Of a stretch of DNA of 64,000 nucleotides, positions 52,781 to 60,369 are shown piece by piece. Position numbers and translations under genes: made by a program. The notes beneath the pieces were generated by a model, which was not told the origin of the DNA, did no database searches, and was given only the letters and a program-made list of their open reading frames with translations. The stretch is from Aliidiomarina soli (GTDB lineage: Bacteria > Pseudomonadota > Gammaproteobacteria > Enterobacterales > Alteromonadaceae). Positions within the stretch are counted from its first letter, which is position 1, and each line of letters begins with the position of its first letter. The stretch is from assembly GCF_003986975.1 (NCBI RefSeq), contig NZ_PIPO01000004.1, positions 1 through 64,000 of the forward strand, in the 5' to 3' direction.

Positions 52781-52811
52781 AGCCTCGTTGCGATTGCAGC
52801 GGGGCTTTTTT
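52781..52811 (+). terminator. Terminator of the YfcC-family gene
   Basis: An 11-bp stem (52781-52791 with 52796-52806, two G-U pairs) with loop GATT is followed by six T residues, 21 bases after the stop codon. Confidence 0.85.
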
Positions 52812-52871
52812 GTGTGCGTGGTTTTGTAGGTGCAGTAGTTGTCTGCATGGCAGTTAAGCGCCAATGGCGCG

Positions 52872-53675
52872 TTAGTAGGCTTGTTTTATATAAATATCGA
52901 AGCGGTGCTTCTTGCTGGGAACCTGCGCACTCGGATGCTGCCCCGCCAGATACGGTGCTTTCGCCGGGCGCTTGACGACCACCCGGTGCGTGGCAACCGC
53001 CAGCGCTGCCGGTAACAGCTGGTCGCTGTCTTCATCCGTTCCTGCCAAATGTTGCAGCATCTGCATGTCTTTTTTGACTGCCGCTGATTTATCCCGGTGC
53101 GGAAACATAGGGTCTAGATAAATCGCCATGGGGGGCTCTTTCGCCAGCTGTTGAGCGTAGGCCTGCTCAATGATACTGCCGCGAGGCAGCACGCGTGCGC
53201 GTTCAGTCACCCATGGACCTATGCTGTCATCATGCTGAGCGCGGTTGATCGCGTCACTCAACAAAACATGAATGGCTGGGTTTCGTTCTAAAAAACGTAC
53301 CTGACAACCTGCATGCACCAGGATCATGCCGTCCCGGCCCAGGCCCGCAGTCGCATCCAGAATGTTTGGCCGATGCCCCTTAGCAATGCCAAGGGCGCGG
53401 ACAATGGCTTCGTCGCGAGCGCCGCCAGCCTGACGACGCCAGGCTTGTTTCCCGCGAACAAAGTCGACCAACAAAGGCGTTACTTTCGGTTGTGATTTCC
53501 AGCGCAGTTGAACCCCAAACTGGGTGAGCTCAAGAACAAAGTCATGCTCATTGGCTTCTTCAGGTAACTGATAATGCCTGGCTAATTGTTGGGCGGCGGC
53601 TGCGAGTTCGGGTTCCGCAGCCATCAGTGCAGGGGTCTGTAAACAACCCGGGGTGTGCTCAGTGTCTGTGGTCAT
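52872..53675 (-). CDS. rsmJ: 16S rRNA (guanine-1516-N2)-methyltransferase RsmJ
   Basis: RsmJ methylates G1516 of 16S rRNA with S-adenosylmethionine. The 267-residue product has motif I LDATAGLGRDG, FLERNPAIHVLL and the catalytic-region string IYLDPMFPHRDKSAAVKKDMQ, which are family hallmarks. The frame is open upstream to 53804, but that part overlaps elaA; the ATG at 53675, one base after the elaA stop, fits the family N-terminus. It is the last gene of the minus-strand aro-dam unit. Confidence 0.93.
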   Translation of the reverse strand: MTTDTEHTPGCLQTPALMAAEPELAAAAQQLARHYQLPEEANEHDFVLELTQFGVQLRWKSQPKVTPLLVDFVRGKQAWRRQAGGARDEAIVRALGIAKGHRPNILDATAGLGRDGMILVHAGCQVRFLERNPAIHVLLSDAINRAQHDDSIGPWVTERARVLPRGSIIEQAYAQQLAKEPPMAIYLDPMFPHRDKSAAVKKDMQMLQHLAGTDEDSDQLLPAALAVATHRVVVKRPAKAPYLAGQHPSAQVPSKKHRFDIYIKQAY

Positions 53676-53676
53676 C

Positions 53677-54159
53677 TTAGTCAGCCCTGGCGATGTAGCG
53701 CATGTCCTGGTGCGGAATACCGTCTTCGAGGTATTCCGACCCTTCACAGACAAAATCGAGGGAACGATAGAAGTCGAGCAGGTAGCATTGCGCACCGATG
53801 ACAATCTGCTGGCTAAGGCTATTACTCAGGGCTACCTGCATCGCTTTTTTCATCAGCACCCGACCCAGCTGTCGTCCACGAGCATGCGGCGCAACAATAA
53901 CCCTGCCAATTCGATGCACATCCGCATCGGCGCCGTGCAGGCTCGTTTTCGTTTTGCCTGTGGCATGAAAAATACGCGCGTAGGCGATCAGTTGCTCATT
54001 CTCGTAACTAAGCAGATGCAACGCCTGTTGATCTTCGCCGTCGGCGTCCTGATAAGGACAGTTTTGTTCGACTACAAAAACGGCCTGGCGCAGAGCCAGT
54101 ACCGCATAAAGGTCCGCTAAGCTAAGCTCGTTAAAGGTCTTTAATTGCCAGTCAATCAT
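53677..54159 (-). CDS. elaA: GNAT-family acetyltransferase, ElaA type
   Basis: The 160-residue product has the ElaA opening with LYAVLALRQAVFVVEQNCPYQDADG and the acetyl-CoA-binding stretch RVIVAPHARGRQLGRVLM (motif A, R/Q-x-x-G-x-G/A variant). The acceptor substrate is unknown. It sits 16 bases after dam and one base before rsmJ, within the same transcription unit. Confidence 0.9.
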   Translation of the reverse strand: MIDWQLKTFNELSLADLYAVLALRQAVFVVEQNCPYQDADGEDQQALHLLSYENEQLIAYARIFHATGKTKTSLHGADADVHRIGRVIVAPHARGRQLGRVLMKKAMQVALSNSLSQQIVIGAQCYLLDFYRSLDFVCEGSEYLEDGIPHQDMRYIARAD

Positions 54160-54175
54160 GGTTTGTCAGCCTGAA

Positions 54176-55003
54176 TCAGGTGAAAAGCTGGGCCGGATAA
54201 AACGCCAGCAACTCGGCGGCTTTGCTGCGGCCGTCGCCTTTCTGTGAAATGTAGCGATTAACCTGCAACTCGGTCAGCTTAGCTTTATGGTAGAACAAAC
54301 GGCTGTGTTCTGTGTCATGGTTGCTGATTAATACCGGGATCCCGCGTTTGAATGCTGCTCGTTCTGCTTTTTGTGCCAAAATGGCCTGTTCGTCCAGGCT
54401 GAAACCACCGCTGGCATAGCTGGTAAAGCTGGCAGTCGGACTAAGCGGTAAATAGGGCGGATCGCAGTAAATAGCGTGCCCTTTACGTGCTCGCCGAAAG
54501 CTATTTTGAAATGGCTGGCAGGTGAAGGTGGCTTTTTTCGCTTTCTCAGCAAAAAACTCCAGTTCGGCTTGAGGAAAATAAGGTTTCTTGTATTTTCCAA
54601 ATGGCACATTGAACTGGCCGCTGGCGTTGTAACGGCACAAGCCATTGTAGCCGTGACGGTTGAGGTACAAAAAAAGCAACGATCGGTGGTAAATGTCGTC
54701 GCTTTGGTTGAACTCACGGCGCAGCGCATAGAAGGCATCGGCCTGGTTGTTGCGCATCTCAAACAAGCGCCTGGCGTCTTCAATAAAGGTTTTCGGGCGA
54801 CGTTTAATAATCTGGTAGAGGTTAATCAGGTCGGCATTGATGTCGTTCAGCAAATAATGGTCATAGTCGCTGTTTAAAAACACCGAACCGGCGCCGACGA
54901 ACGGCTCAATTAGCTTGTCAGCGGGCGGCAACAACTGGTTAATAGCTTCAACCAGTGAGTATTTGCCGCCGGCCCACTTTAAAAAGGCGCGTTGCTTTTT
55001 CAT
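54176..55003 (-). CDS. dam: DNA adenine methylase Dam (GATC)
   Basis: Dam methylates adenine in GATC and controls mismatch-repair strand choice, replication timing and gene expression. The 275-residue product closely follows E. coli Dam: RAFLKWAGGKYSLVEAI, motif I EPFVGAGSVFLN (33-44), RYNASGQFNVPFGKYKKPYF, and motif IV DPPY (181-184). Its place after damX in the aroK-aroB-damX-dam order identifies it as the housekeeping enzyme rather than a phage or restriction methylase. Confidence 0.96.
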   Translation of the reverse strand: MKKQRAFLKWAGGKYSLVEAINQLLPPADKLIEPFVGAGSVFLNSDYDHYLLNDINADLINLYQIIKRRPKTFIEDARRLFEMRNNQADAFYALRREFNQSDDIYHRSLLFLYLNRHGYNGLCRYNASGQFNVPFGKYKKPYFPQAELEFFAEKAKKATFTCQPFQNSFRRARKGHAIYCDPPYLPLSPTASFTSYASGGFSLDEQAILAQKAERAAFKRGIPVLISNHDTEHSRLFYHKAKLTELQVNRYISQKGDGRSKAAELLAFYPAQLFT

Positions 55004-55005
55004 TT

Positions 55006-56523
55006 TTAGTTGGTCGCAGCGGCGTTGTCGCCCATCACCGGTGCCAGATCCTGACGCACGCCAGCGATGGACTTCGGCCAGGGCTGCAGTCCTTGCAATT
55101 CGCTGTCTTCCTGTTCGCTTTGCTCTGTTACATAGTCGCGTGCAGCCTGTGCCGATGGATAATCACCGACCACCACGAAGTACCAGCTTTCATCGTCGCG
55201 CAGGGTTTGGTATATCCGCAGTTGCGGATGACTGAACTCGTTAAGGAACAGCTCTAAGCGAGCCTCGTCACTGAATGCGGCAACCTGCAGTACATAGCGT
55301 TGCGCGTTGCGCTGCCATAGCTCCTGGTTATCGTAAGCCGTCTCAGCTTGGTCGCTAGTGTCAGCTGTGGCACTGGCTTCTGCCGTTTGCTCTGCAACTG
55401 GTGCTGGCGCAATGGTATCCGGTTGCTCGTTTAACGGAGCGGTAAGTTCCTCCACCGAGGCTTGCGCCTGGCGTTGACTACTGCGTTCACGCAGCCTTGT
55501 CATGGCCTGGTCGTAATCCATTGCAACGCCGTCGTCAGCGGGCTCAACCACCACAGGTGGTGTTTCCTGTCCGGCTGACGTGGGCTCCGGTTGGCTTGTG
55601 GTTTCGACCTCTGCCTCGACAGGGCGGCTCTCAGGTTCGCGGTCACCGGGCTGTCCTTCGTGCAACATCCAGGCGACGTAGAGCGCCAGTGCAAAAGCAA
55701 TCACTGTCATCAGCAACAGTAGCTTATTCAGTGCCGAACCTGACTTAGGTGCTTTGGCGGTCCCTTTTTCGCTACTCGTTTGCTCGCCGCGTTTTGCTGA
55801 CCGGGCTGCTGCTTTCGGTTTAAGCAGCAAGGTTTCTAATGCCTGCTGGATTTCACCAGGGTAACCCTGGGTTTGTTGCAGCACGGCGCTTAGTTTTTCT
55901 TCCGGAATTGACTTGGACTGAGTTTCAACCAGCTTACGGGCAAAACTCGCCTGCTCACGCTTGCTAAAAGGTGAAACCTCAATACGTGATGCCGGTTCCT
56001 TGCTGCCCAATGAAAGCCCTTTGCTGGCCCGCTTAATCCACTCCGCCGATCCGGCAATAACGACACTGACTCGTTGATCGGGTTTAAATAAATGGCGGCT
56101 GGTCGCCAGTTCCTGCAGTTCACTTAAAATAGCCGCGGGTAATGATTCGCCGTTGTCGACGCAAACCACCAAATGCTGGCGGCCTGGTTTCATATTACGT
56201 TGCAGTGCTTCGAGGATCCGGTCATCGGTGGAAAAAGCGTCGAGACTGACAAGCTGACGCAAAATTTTGCTGCGCATGGCGTCGGCATTGATCTTGGACG
56301 GCTGTGGCAGATAAGCGAGGTTGGCGTAATCTGAGGCCTGCTCAAGAAAAACTTCGAGAATAGTGGACTTGCCAGCGCCCGGCGGGCCGCTCAGGAAAAT
56401 CAGGCTCTCGCTGAACGCTACATGGTTATGTAGCTGGTCGAGGATAGCCTGTTGGCTGGCCGTTATTTTAGTGGCAATTGCCAACCCTGGCTCTTGAGAC
56501 TGCTCTGGTGCTTCAATGCGCAT
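55006..56523 (-). CDS. damX: DamX, AAA ATPase and SPOR-domain cell-division protein
   Basis: DamX localises to the division septum through its SPOR domain, which binds denuded glycan strands. The 505-residue product has an N-terminal ATPase domain with Walker A SGPPGAGKST (about 44-53), one membrane helix (about 265-285), an acidic Pro/Glu-rich periplasmic linker, and a C-terminal SPOR domain (about 410-485; YVLQVAAFSDEARLELFL). The ATG at 56523 has GGAAAGA upstream and overlaps aroB by 11 bases; a GTG at 56547 is an alternative start. Confidence 0.93.
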   Translation of the reverse strand: MRIEAPEQSQEPGLAIATKITASQQAILDQLHNHVAFSESLIFLSGPPGAGKSTILEVFLEQASDYANLAYLPQPSKINADAMRSKILRQLVSLDAFSTDDRILEALQRNMKPGRQHLVVCVDNGESLPAAILSELQELATSRHLFKPDQRVSVVIAGSAEWIKRASKGLSLGSKEPASRIEVSPFSKREQASFARKLVETQSKSIPEEKLSAVLQQTQGYPGEIQQALETLLLKPKAAARSAKRGEQTSSEKGTAKAPKSGSALNKLLLLMTVIAFALALYVAWMLHEGQPGDREPESRPVEAEVETTSQPEPTSAGQETPPVVVEPADDGVAMDYDQAMTRLRERSSQRQAQASVEELTAPLNEQPDTIAPAPVAEQTAEASATADTSDQAETAYDNQELWQRNAQRYVLQVAAFSDEARLELFLNEFSHPQLRIYQTLRDDESWYFVVVGDYPSAQAARDYVTEQSEQEDSELQGLQPWPKSIAGVRQDLAPVMGDNAAATN

Positions 56524-57622
56524 GGATCTTTCCGCTATCTGCGTCACGTTGGCGGCTCACCGCCTGACGGATTAATTCTGGGTCAAGCTCTGCGGTGAGA
56601 ACCGCATGGCCTAAATTTTCGGGTAATACAAAGCGGACTTTGCCTTGCTTCACCTTTTTATCACGCAACATCAGATCTTGCCACTGCTGCCAGGGCATTT
56701 CTACGGGAGCGTTCACTGGTAGGTCCGCGGCTTTCAATAGTTTCAGGGTACGTTGGTAATCACTTTCGCTGAGCATGTTGCGTTGGCAGGCTATGTCGGC
56801 GGCGATGGCAATACCTGCGGCGACCGCTTCACCATGCAGCCAGCTACCAAAGCCCTGTGCCTTTTCAATTGCATGGCCGAAGGTGTGGCCGAGGTTAAGT
56901 AAGGCGCGTTGCCCCTGTTCTTTTTCGTCGGCTGCCACTATCTGCGCTTTAATTGCACAACTGCGGACGATCGCTTGCTCGAGTTTGCCCTCATCGAGGC
57001 CAACTAAAGCAGGCATGGTGTTTTCCAGCCAGCTAAAAAAGTCGTGATCGGCCATGACGCCGTACTTGATGACTTCAGCCAGGCCTGCGCTGAGTTCTCG
57101 CTGTGGCAAGGTCTGTAAACAGTTGGTATCGATCAAAACCGCTCGCGGTTGGTGAAAGGCACCAATTAGGTTCTTTCCGCGTGGATGGTTAACCGCCGTC
57201 TTACCTCCGACCGAGGAATCGACCTGAGCCAGCAAGGTGGTGGGGATCTGAATGAAATCAACGCCACGATGGAAGCTGGCGGCGACAAACCCGGCGAGGT
57301 CACCGACTACACCACCGCCTAATGCCAGCACGGTACAGTCACGGGAAAAGCCACTGGAAAGCAGGGCATCCAGTGCCGCTTGCCAGGTTTGCAGGCTTTT
57401 CGCCTCTTCGCCATCGGCCATGATAAAGATATCCAGCTGATGGTCGTTGGATAACGCAGCTTTAATCTTTTCCAGGTACAGGGGCGCCACAACCTCATTG
57501 GTAATGACGAAGACCTGTTGGTTCAGATAGGGTTTTAAATGCAGAGCCAGGGTCGACAGCAGACCGCTGCCGACCAGTATCGGGTAACTACGCGTGCCAA
57601 GTTGCACAGAAAGCTGTTGCAT
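56513..57622 (-). CDS. aroB: 3-Dehydroquinate synthase
   Basis: AroB converts DAHP to 3-dehydroquinate in the shikimate route, with NAD and a metal ion. The 369-residue product has the NAD-binding LGGGVVGDLAGFVA, QIPTTLLAQVDSSVGGKTAVN and the metal-binding region with LNLGHTFGHAIE. Length matches the family (E. coli 362). It follows aroK by 48 bases and overlaps damX. Confidence 0.97.
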   Translation of the reverse strand: MQQLSVQLGTRSYPILVGSGLLSTLALHLKPYLNQQVFVITNEVVAPLYLEKIKAALSNDHQLDIFIMADGEEAKSLQTWQAALDALLSSGFSRDCTVLALGGGVVGDLAGFVAASFHRGVDFIQIPTTLLAQVDSSVGGKTAVNHPRGKNLIGAFHQPRAVLIDTNCLQTLPQRELSAGLAEVIKYGVMADHDFFSWLENTMPALVGLDEGKLEQAIVRSCAIKAQIVAADEKEQGQRALLNLGHTFGHAIEKAQGFGSWLHGEAVAAGIAIAADIACQRNMLSESDYQRTLKLLKAADLPVNAPVEMPWQQWQDLMLRDKKVKQGKVRFVLPENLGHAVLTAELDPELIRQAVSRQRDADSGKIHAH

Positions 57623-57670
57623 AGACCTACCCTGCTAAGAAAGTTCGCTGACCTAAATCGGAAATGGCGT

Positions 57671-58189
57671 TTAAAAGCCGAGCTTTTCGATGATCTGAGT
57701 GGCTACGACTTTAGCACTTTGATCGTCAGTTTCCACCACTACATCGGCAATTTCTTCGTACAGCGGGTCACGCGTTTCAGCCAGGTCTTCCAGCACTTCG
57801 CGAGGATTCTCTGCTTCAGCGATGAGCGGACGGCGTTTGTCCCGTTCGGTGCGGGCGACTTGTTTGTCGATGGTGGTTTTGAGGTACACCACGATGCCGC
57901 GTGCCGATAAACGGTTACGGTTTTCTTTACTGACAATCGAACCGCCACCAGTGGCAAGGACAATGCCCATGTGTTCGGTCAATTCTTCAATGACTTTCTC
58001 TTCGCGCGTGCGGAAGCCTGCTTCCCCTTCAAGCTCAAACACCCAACTAATATCCGCGCCGGTTCGTTTTTCGATCTCAGCGTCAGAGTCATAGAAGTCA
58101 AGGTGGAGCGAGCGTGCGATTTGACGGCCAATGGTGCTTTTACCTGCGCCCATCGGGCCAACTAAGAAAATGTTACGTTTTTCAGCCAT
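57671..58189 (-). CDS. aroK: Shikimate kinase AroK
   Basis: AroK phosphorylates shikimate at the 3-hydroxyl using ATP. The 172-residue product has the P-loop GPMGAGKST (11-19), the shikimate-binding DSDAEIE (Asp34, Asp36), FRTREEKVI and the GGG motif ATGGGSI, then the lid region around RDKRRPL. Length matches E. coli AroK (173). In relatives with type IV pili the gene before aroK is pilQ; here a pilP-like gene lies 106 bases upstream. Confidence 0.97.
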   Translation of the reverse strand: MAEKRNIFLVGPMGAGKSTIGRQIARSLHLDFYDSDAEIEKRTGADISWVFELEGEAGFRTREEKVIEELTEHMGIVLATGGGSIVSKENRNRLSARGIVVYLKTTIDKQVARTERDKRRPLIAEAENPREVLEDLAETRDPLYEEIADVVVETDDQSAKVVATQIIEKLGF

Positions 58190-58295
58190 ATCTTTGTTTA
58201 CTTCACTTAATAGCTGTTACTTACCAAAAGAAACGAGTGTTTAATTAGCACCCCTGAACTTGCAAAAAAGACACGCGATTATGGCAAAAAGACGG

Positions 58296-59084
58296 CTAAA
58301 TGGCAACCGCCACGCGGTGCATTTGTTGGCAGCCAGGATTTTGACTGGTCCATTGAAATTCTAACCAATCGCGGCTTATTCGCTTCAGTTGCCAGCTATT
58401 TTCAAGTACTTGATTTAATTGCAAGCGGCGGGTTTGCCCCTGATAGACGACCATAACGTAGTCGCGTTGAGGCCAGTTTGCGGTCACAACTAGCTGCGGC
58501 GGTAACGGCGATTGGCAGTCGCTGGGCGTTGATGAATGACCTGCATCATGGTGACTCGCATCATTCAACCAGTCCGTTAACTCGGAAAAAGCGCGCTGAT
58601 CAGCGGCAATAAACTGGCCTGGCTGCAGCGAGAGGGTAAGCTGAGCGTTTGCTCGACCGCGGCTATCTGCAGCCTGGCTCTTACCAGGCAAGACTAACTG
58701 ATAGCGCCCCGGGCTGTGTGACGAGGTGGCAAGGCTTGCCATTAACGCTGTTAGCTCTAACAGTCCACCGTTGGCGCTAAGTTGATAATGTTGATCGCGA
58801 ATCGTTAATGACGGTGAGTCGAGCGCCTGCAAGGCATGCTGCAATGCCGACAGTGACAGTTCAGGCAACGCCATTTGCGACGCTTTATCCGGCAACGCGG
58901 TGGGGCGAGCGAACGTGTCCACAGCAATTTGATGCTCTGAATGCTGTGGACCTGGAGCATCGGCGACATAGGCTATCAGCCATGCGATCACGGCCAGCAA
59001 TGCCACCGCTAGCAAGCGGAGCCTGGGGGCGATCAGGCTCCAGCGATAACCGAGGTGATAAAGACCATGGTTAAGGCTAGTCAC
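58296..59084 (-). CDS. PilO/PilP-like pilus assembly protein (HofO/HofP-like), divergent
   Basis: The 262-residue product has one membrane helix (about residues 22-42) and a long periplasmic part. The middle (LLELTALMASLATSSHSPGRYQLVL) recalls PilO, and the C-terminal region (VVYQGQTRRLQLNQVLENSWQLKRISRDWLEFQW) recalls the PilP domain that binds the secretin. Assignment rests on layout and position upstream of aroK more than on strong motifs. Its ATG overlaps the preceding gene by four bases. If it is PilO-PilP-like, it is a fusion or a shortened pair. Confidence 0.55.
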   Translation of the reverse strand: MTSLNHGLYHLGYRWSLIAPRLRLLAVALLAVIAWLIAYVADAPGPQHSEHQIAVDTFARPTALPDKASQMALPELSLSALQHALQALDSPSLTIRDQHYQLSANGGLLELTALMASLATSSHSPGRYQLVLPGKSQAADSRGRANAQLTLSLQPGQFIAADQRAFSELTDWLNDASHHDAGHSSTPSDCQSPLPPQLVVTANWPQRDYVMVVYQGQTRRLQLNQVLENSWQLKRISRDWLEFQWTSQNPGCQQMHRVAVAI

Positions 59085-59533
59085 GGCCCGTTGACCTCAA
59101 TCACAATCAGGTAACCGGCACCATGGGAATTGCTGCTCACCAGTTGAGTCGTCCACTGCTGCTGTTGCAGGGTTGTACTAAACATGGCTAACCAGTCGCT
59201 GAGCCAGAGTGTGTTGTCCGCTTGCAGCGTTAATTGCCAGTTTGCTGTTGCACCACGGACAAAGTGGATCGTCTTCAGTTCAGCAGCGACCGGAAGCGTG
59301 GATAGCGTAAGTAGCCATAATCGCGCATGCGCAGCAAGCGGGTGTTGAGCAAGAGGCTTGGCCACAATGGCAGGAATTTCTCCTGGCCTTACAACGGCGG
59401 CAGAGGATGTCTCAGCGCTCAGTCGTGGTCCGACAATAGCCACCATCAATATCAGCATAGCGCCAAGCTGTGCCTGAGCGATGCGAATCTGACGGCGTCG
59501 TCGAATTCGTTGCGGCCGGGCTAGGTTCAACAC
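59081..59533 (-). CDS. PilN-like pilus assembly protein (HofN-like), short
   Basis: The 150-residue product has a basic N-terminus (RPQRIRRRRQIRIAQAQ) and one membrane helix (about 22-40), then a periplasmic domain with LSTLPVAAELKTIHF and a two-strand C-terminus, the outline of PilN/HofN. Full-length PilN is usually nearer 180-200 residues. It overlaps both neighbours (7 and 4 bases), so the three pil-like genes are coupled. Confidence 0.55.
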   Translation of the reverse strand: MLNLARPQRIRRRRQIRIAQAQLGAMLILMVAIVGPRLSAETSSAAVVRPGEIPAIVAKPLAQHPLAAHARLWLLTLSTLPVAAELKTIHFVRGATANWQLTLQADNTLWLSDWLAMFSTTLQQQQWTTQLVSSNSHGAGYLIVIEVNGP

Positions 59534-60156
59534 AATGACCCCGAGCCCAACAAAGCACTGAGTGCGATATCACGACTGGCCGTACACAACCACGGACCGC
59601 TAACCGAGTCTGCGAACGTTGTATCGCCGCAGTCAGTTGGGGAAGGCGGTGCCCCTGCAAACCTGACTTGCCTGGGGTTGAGGTTAAGTGCGCGATAGAA
59701 GTCCTGCAGTTTTTCTTTGTTGGTCAGCATCACCTGATAGCGTTGTTCAGTGTCGTTCGTGATGTCGCTGGTGGTAATTTTCTCTGCGTCCCAGATGAAT
59801 GTATCCAATGGAGCAAACCCCTGTTGTTCGAGGAGAAAGCCGAGCGTCGAGTCGAGCTCAGCCAGGGGGACATCCTGCGGCAGTGCTAATTCGAGGTGAG
59901 TTAGTGCAGAGCAAGGTAAAAATAATGCAATGCTGGCTGAACTTTTAAATTGAGCGACTATCCTAGCAATGTGAGAGAGAGCATATGACTGGGTTAAAGC
60001 GAGTAATTCAAACTCGCCTCCCAGTCCTTTTTTTATCTGCGGTCCGTTGTTTGCTTTTTTTGTTTTTATAACCGCGATACTGACATGGTCGTCAGTCCAG
60101 ACAATACCGAGGCGATTACCTTTACCTGAATGTCGTAAAGCGTGCCAAAGCGCCAT
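59527..60156 (-). CDS. PilM-like protein (HofM-like), shortened
   Basis: The 209-residue product has GIVWTDDHVSIAVIK at the start, similar to the opening strands of the actin-like PilM fold, and ELDSTLGFLLEQQG in the region where PilM contacts PilN. Canonical PilM is about 350 residues; this one lacks most of the second half and shows no clear ATP-binding motif. It is the first gene of the minus-strand unit and is divergent from mrcA, the classical position of pilM. Confidence 0.6.
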   Translation of the reverse strand: MALWHALRHSGKGNRLGIVWTDDHVSIAVIKTKKANNGPQIKKGLGGEFELLALTQSYALSHIARIVAQFKSSASIALFLPCSALTHLELALPQDVPLAELDSTLGFLLEQQGFAPLDTFIWDAEKITTSDITNDTEQRYQVMLTNKEKLQDFYRALNLNPRQVRFAGAPPSPTDCGDTTFADSVSGPWLCTASRDIALSALLGSGSLC

Positions 60157-60331
60157 GCTACGTATCCTTTTATAAATATAACATCCTTAATTTGACATCC
60201 TGTCAGTTGTTCGCTGTGTACACTGGGAGAAGATGGGATTAAGCATAGATGTTCGCGCCGCGAAGTAGAGGGCCAATTCTGTAAGTAATCGCTGAATGGT
60301 CGAAATTGGTTAAATTTAACGCGAAAATCAG

Positions 60332-60337
60332 TATAAT
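60332..60337 (+). promoter_or_regulatory. Candidate sigma-70 -10 element of mrcA
   Basis: A perfect TATAAT lies 33 bases before the mrcA ATG. With a 17-base spacer the -35 position reads GTTAAA, a moderate match. The divergent pilM-like gene starts at 60156, so the 213-base gap holds both promoters; nothing else stands out in it. Confidence 0.55.
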
Positions 60338-60369
60338 GCCGGATTGTTTTGCACCTTACTCTGCGCTAA

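Noticed and set aside
53676-53804. Upstream extension of rsmJ by 43 codons
   Set aside because: It lies within elaA in another frame; the family N-terminus matches the internal ATG at 53675.
54176-55003. Restriction-modification or phage origin for the adenine methylase
   Set aside because: It lies in the housekeeping aroK-aroB-damX-dam order, with no endonuclease or phage genes around it.
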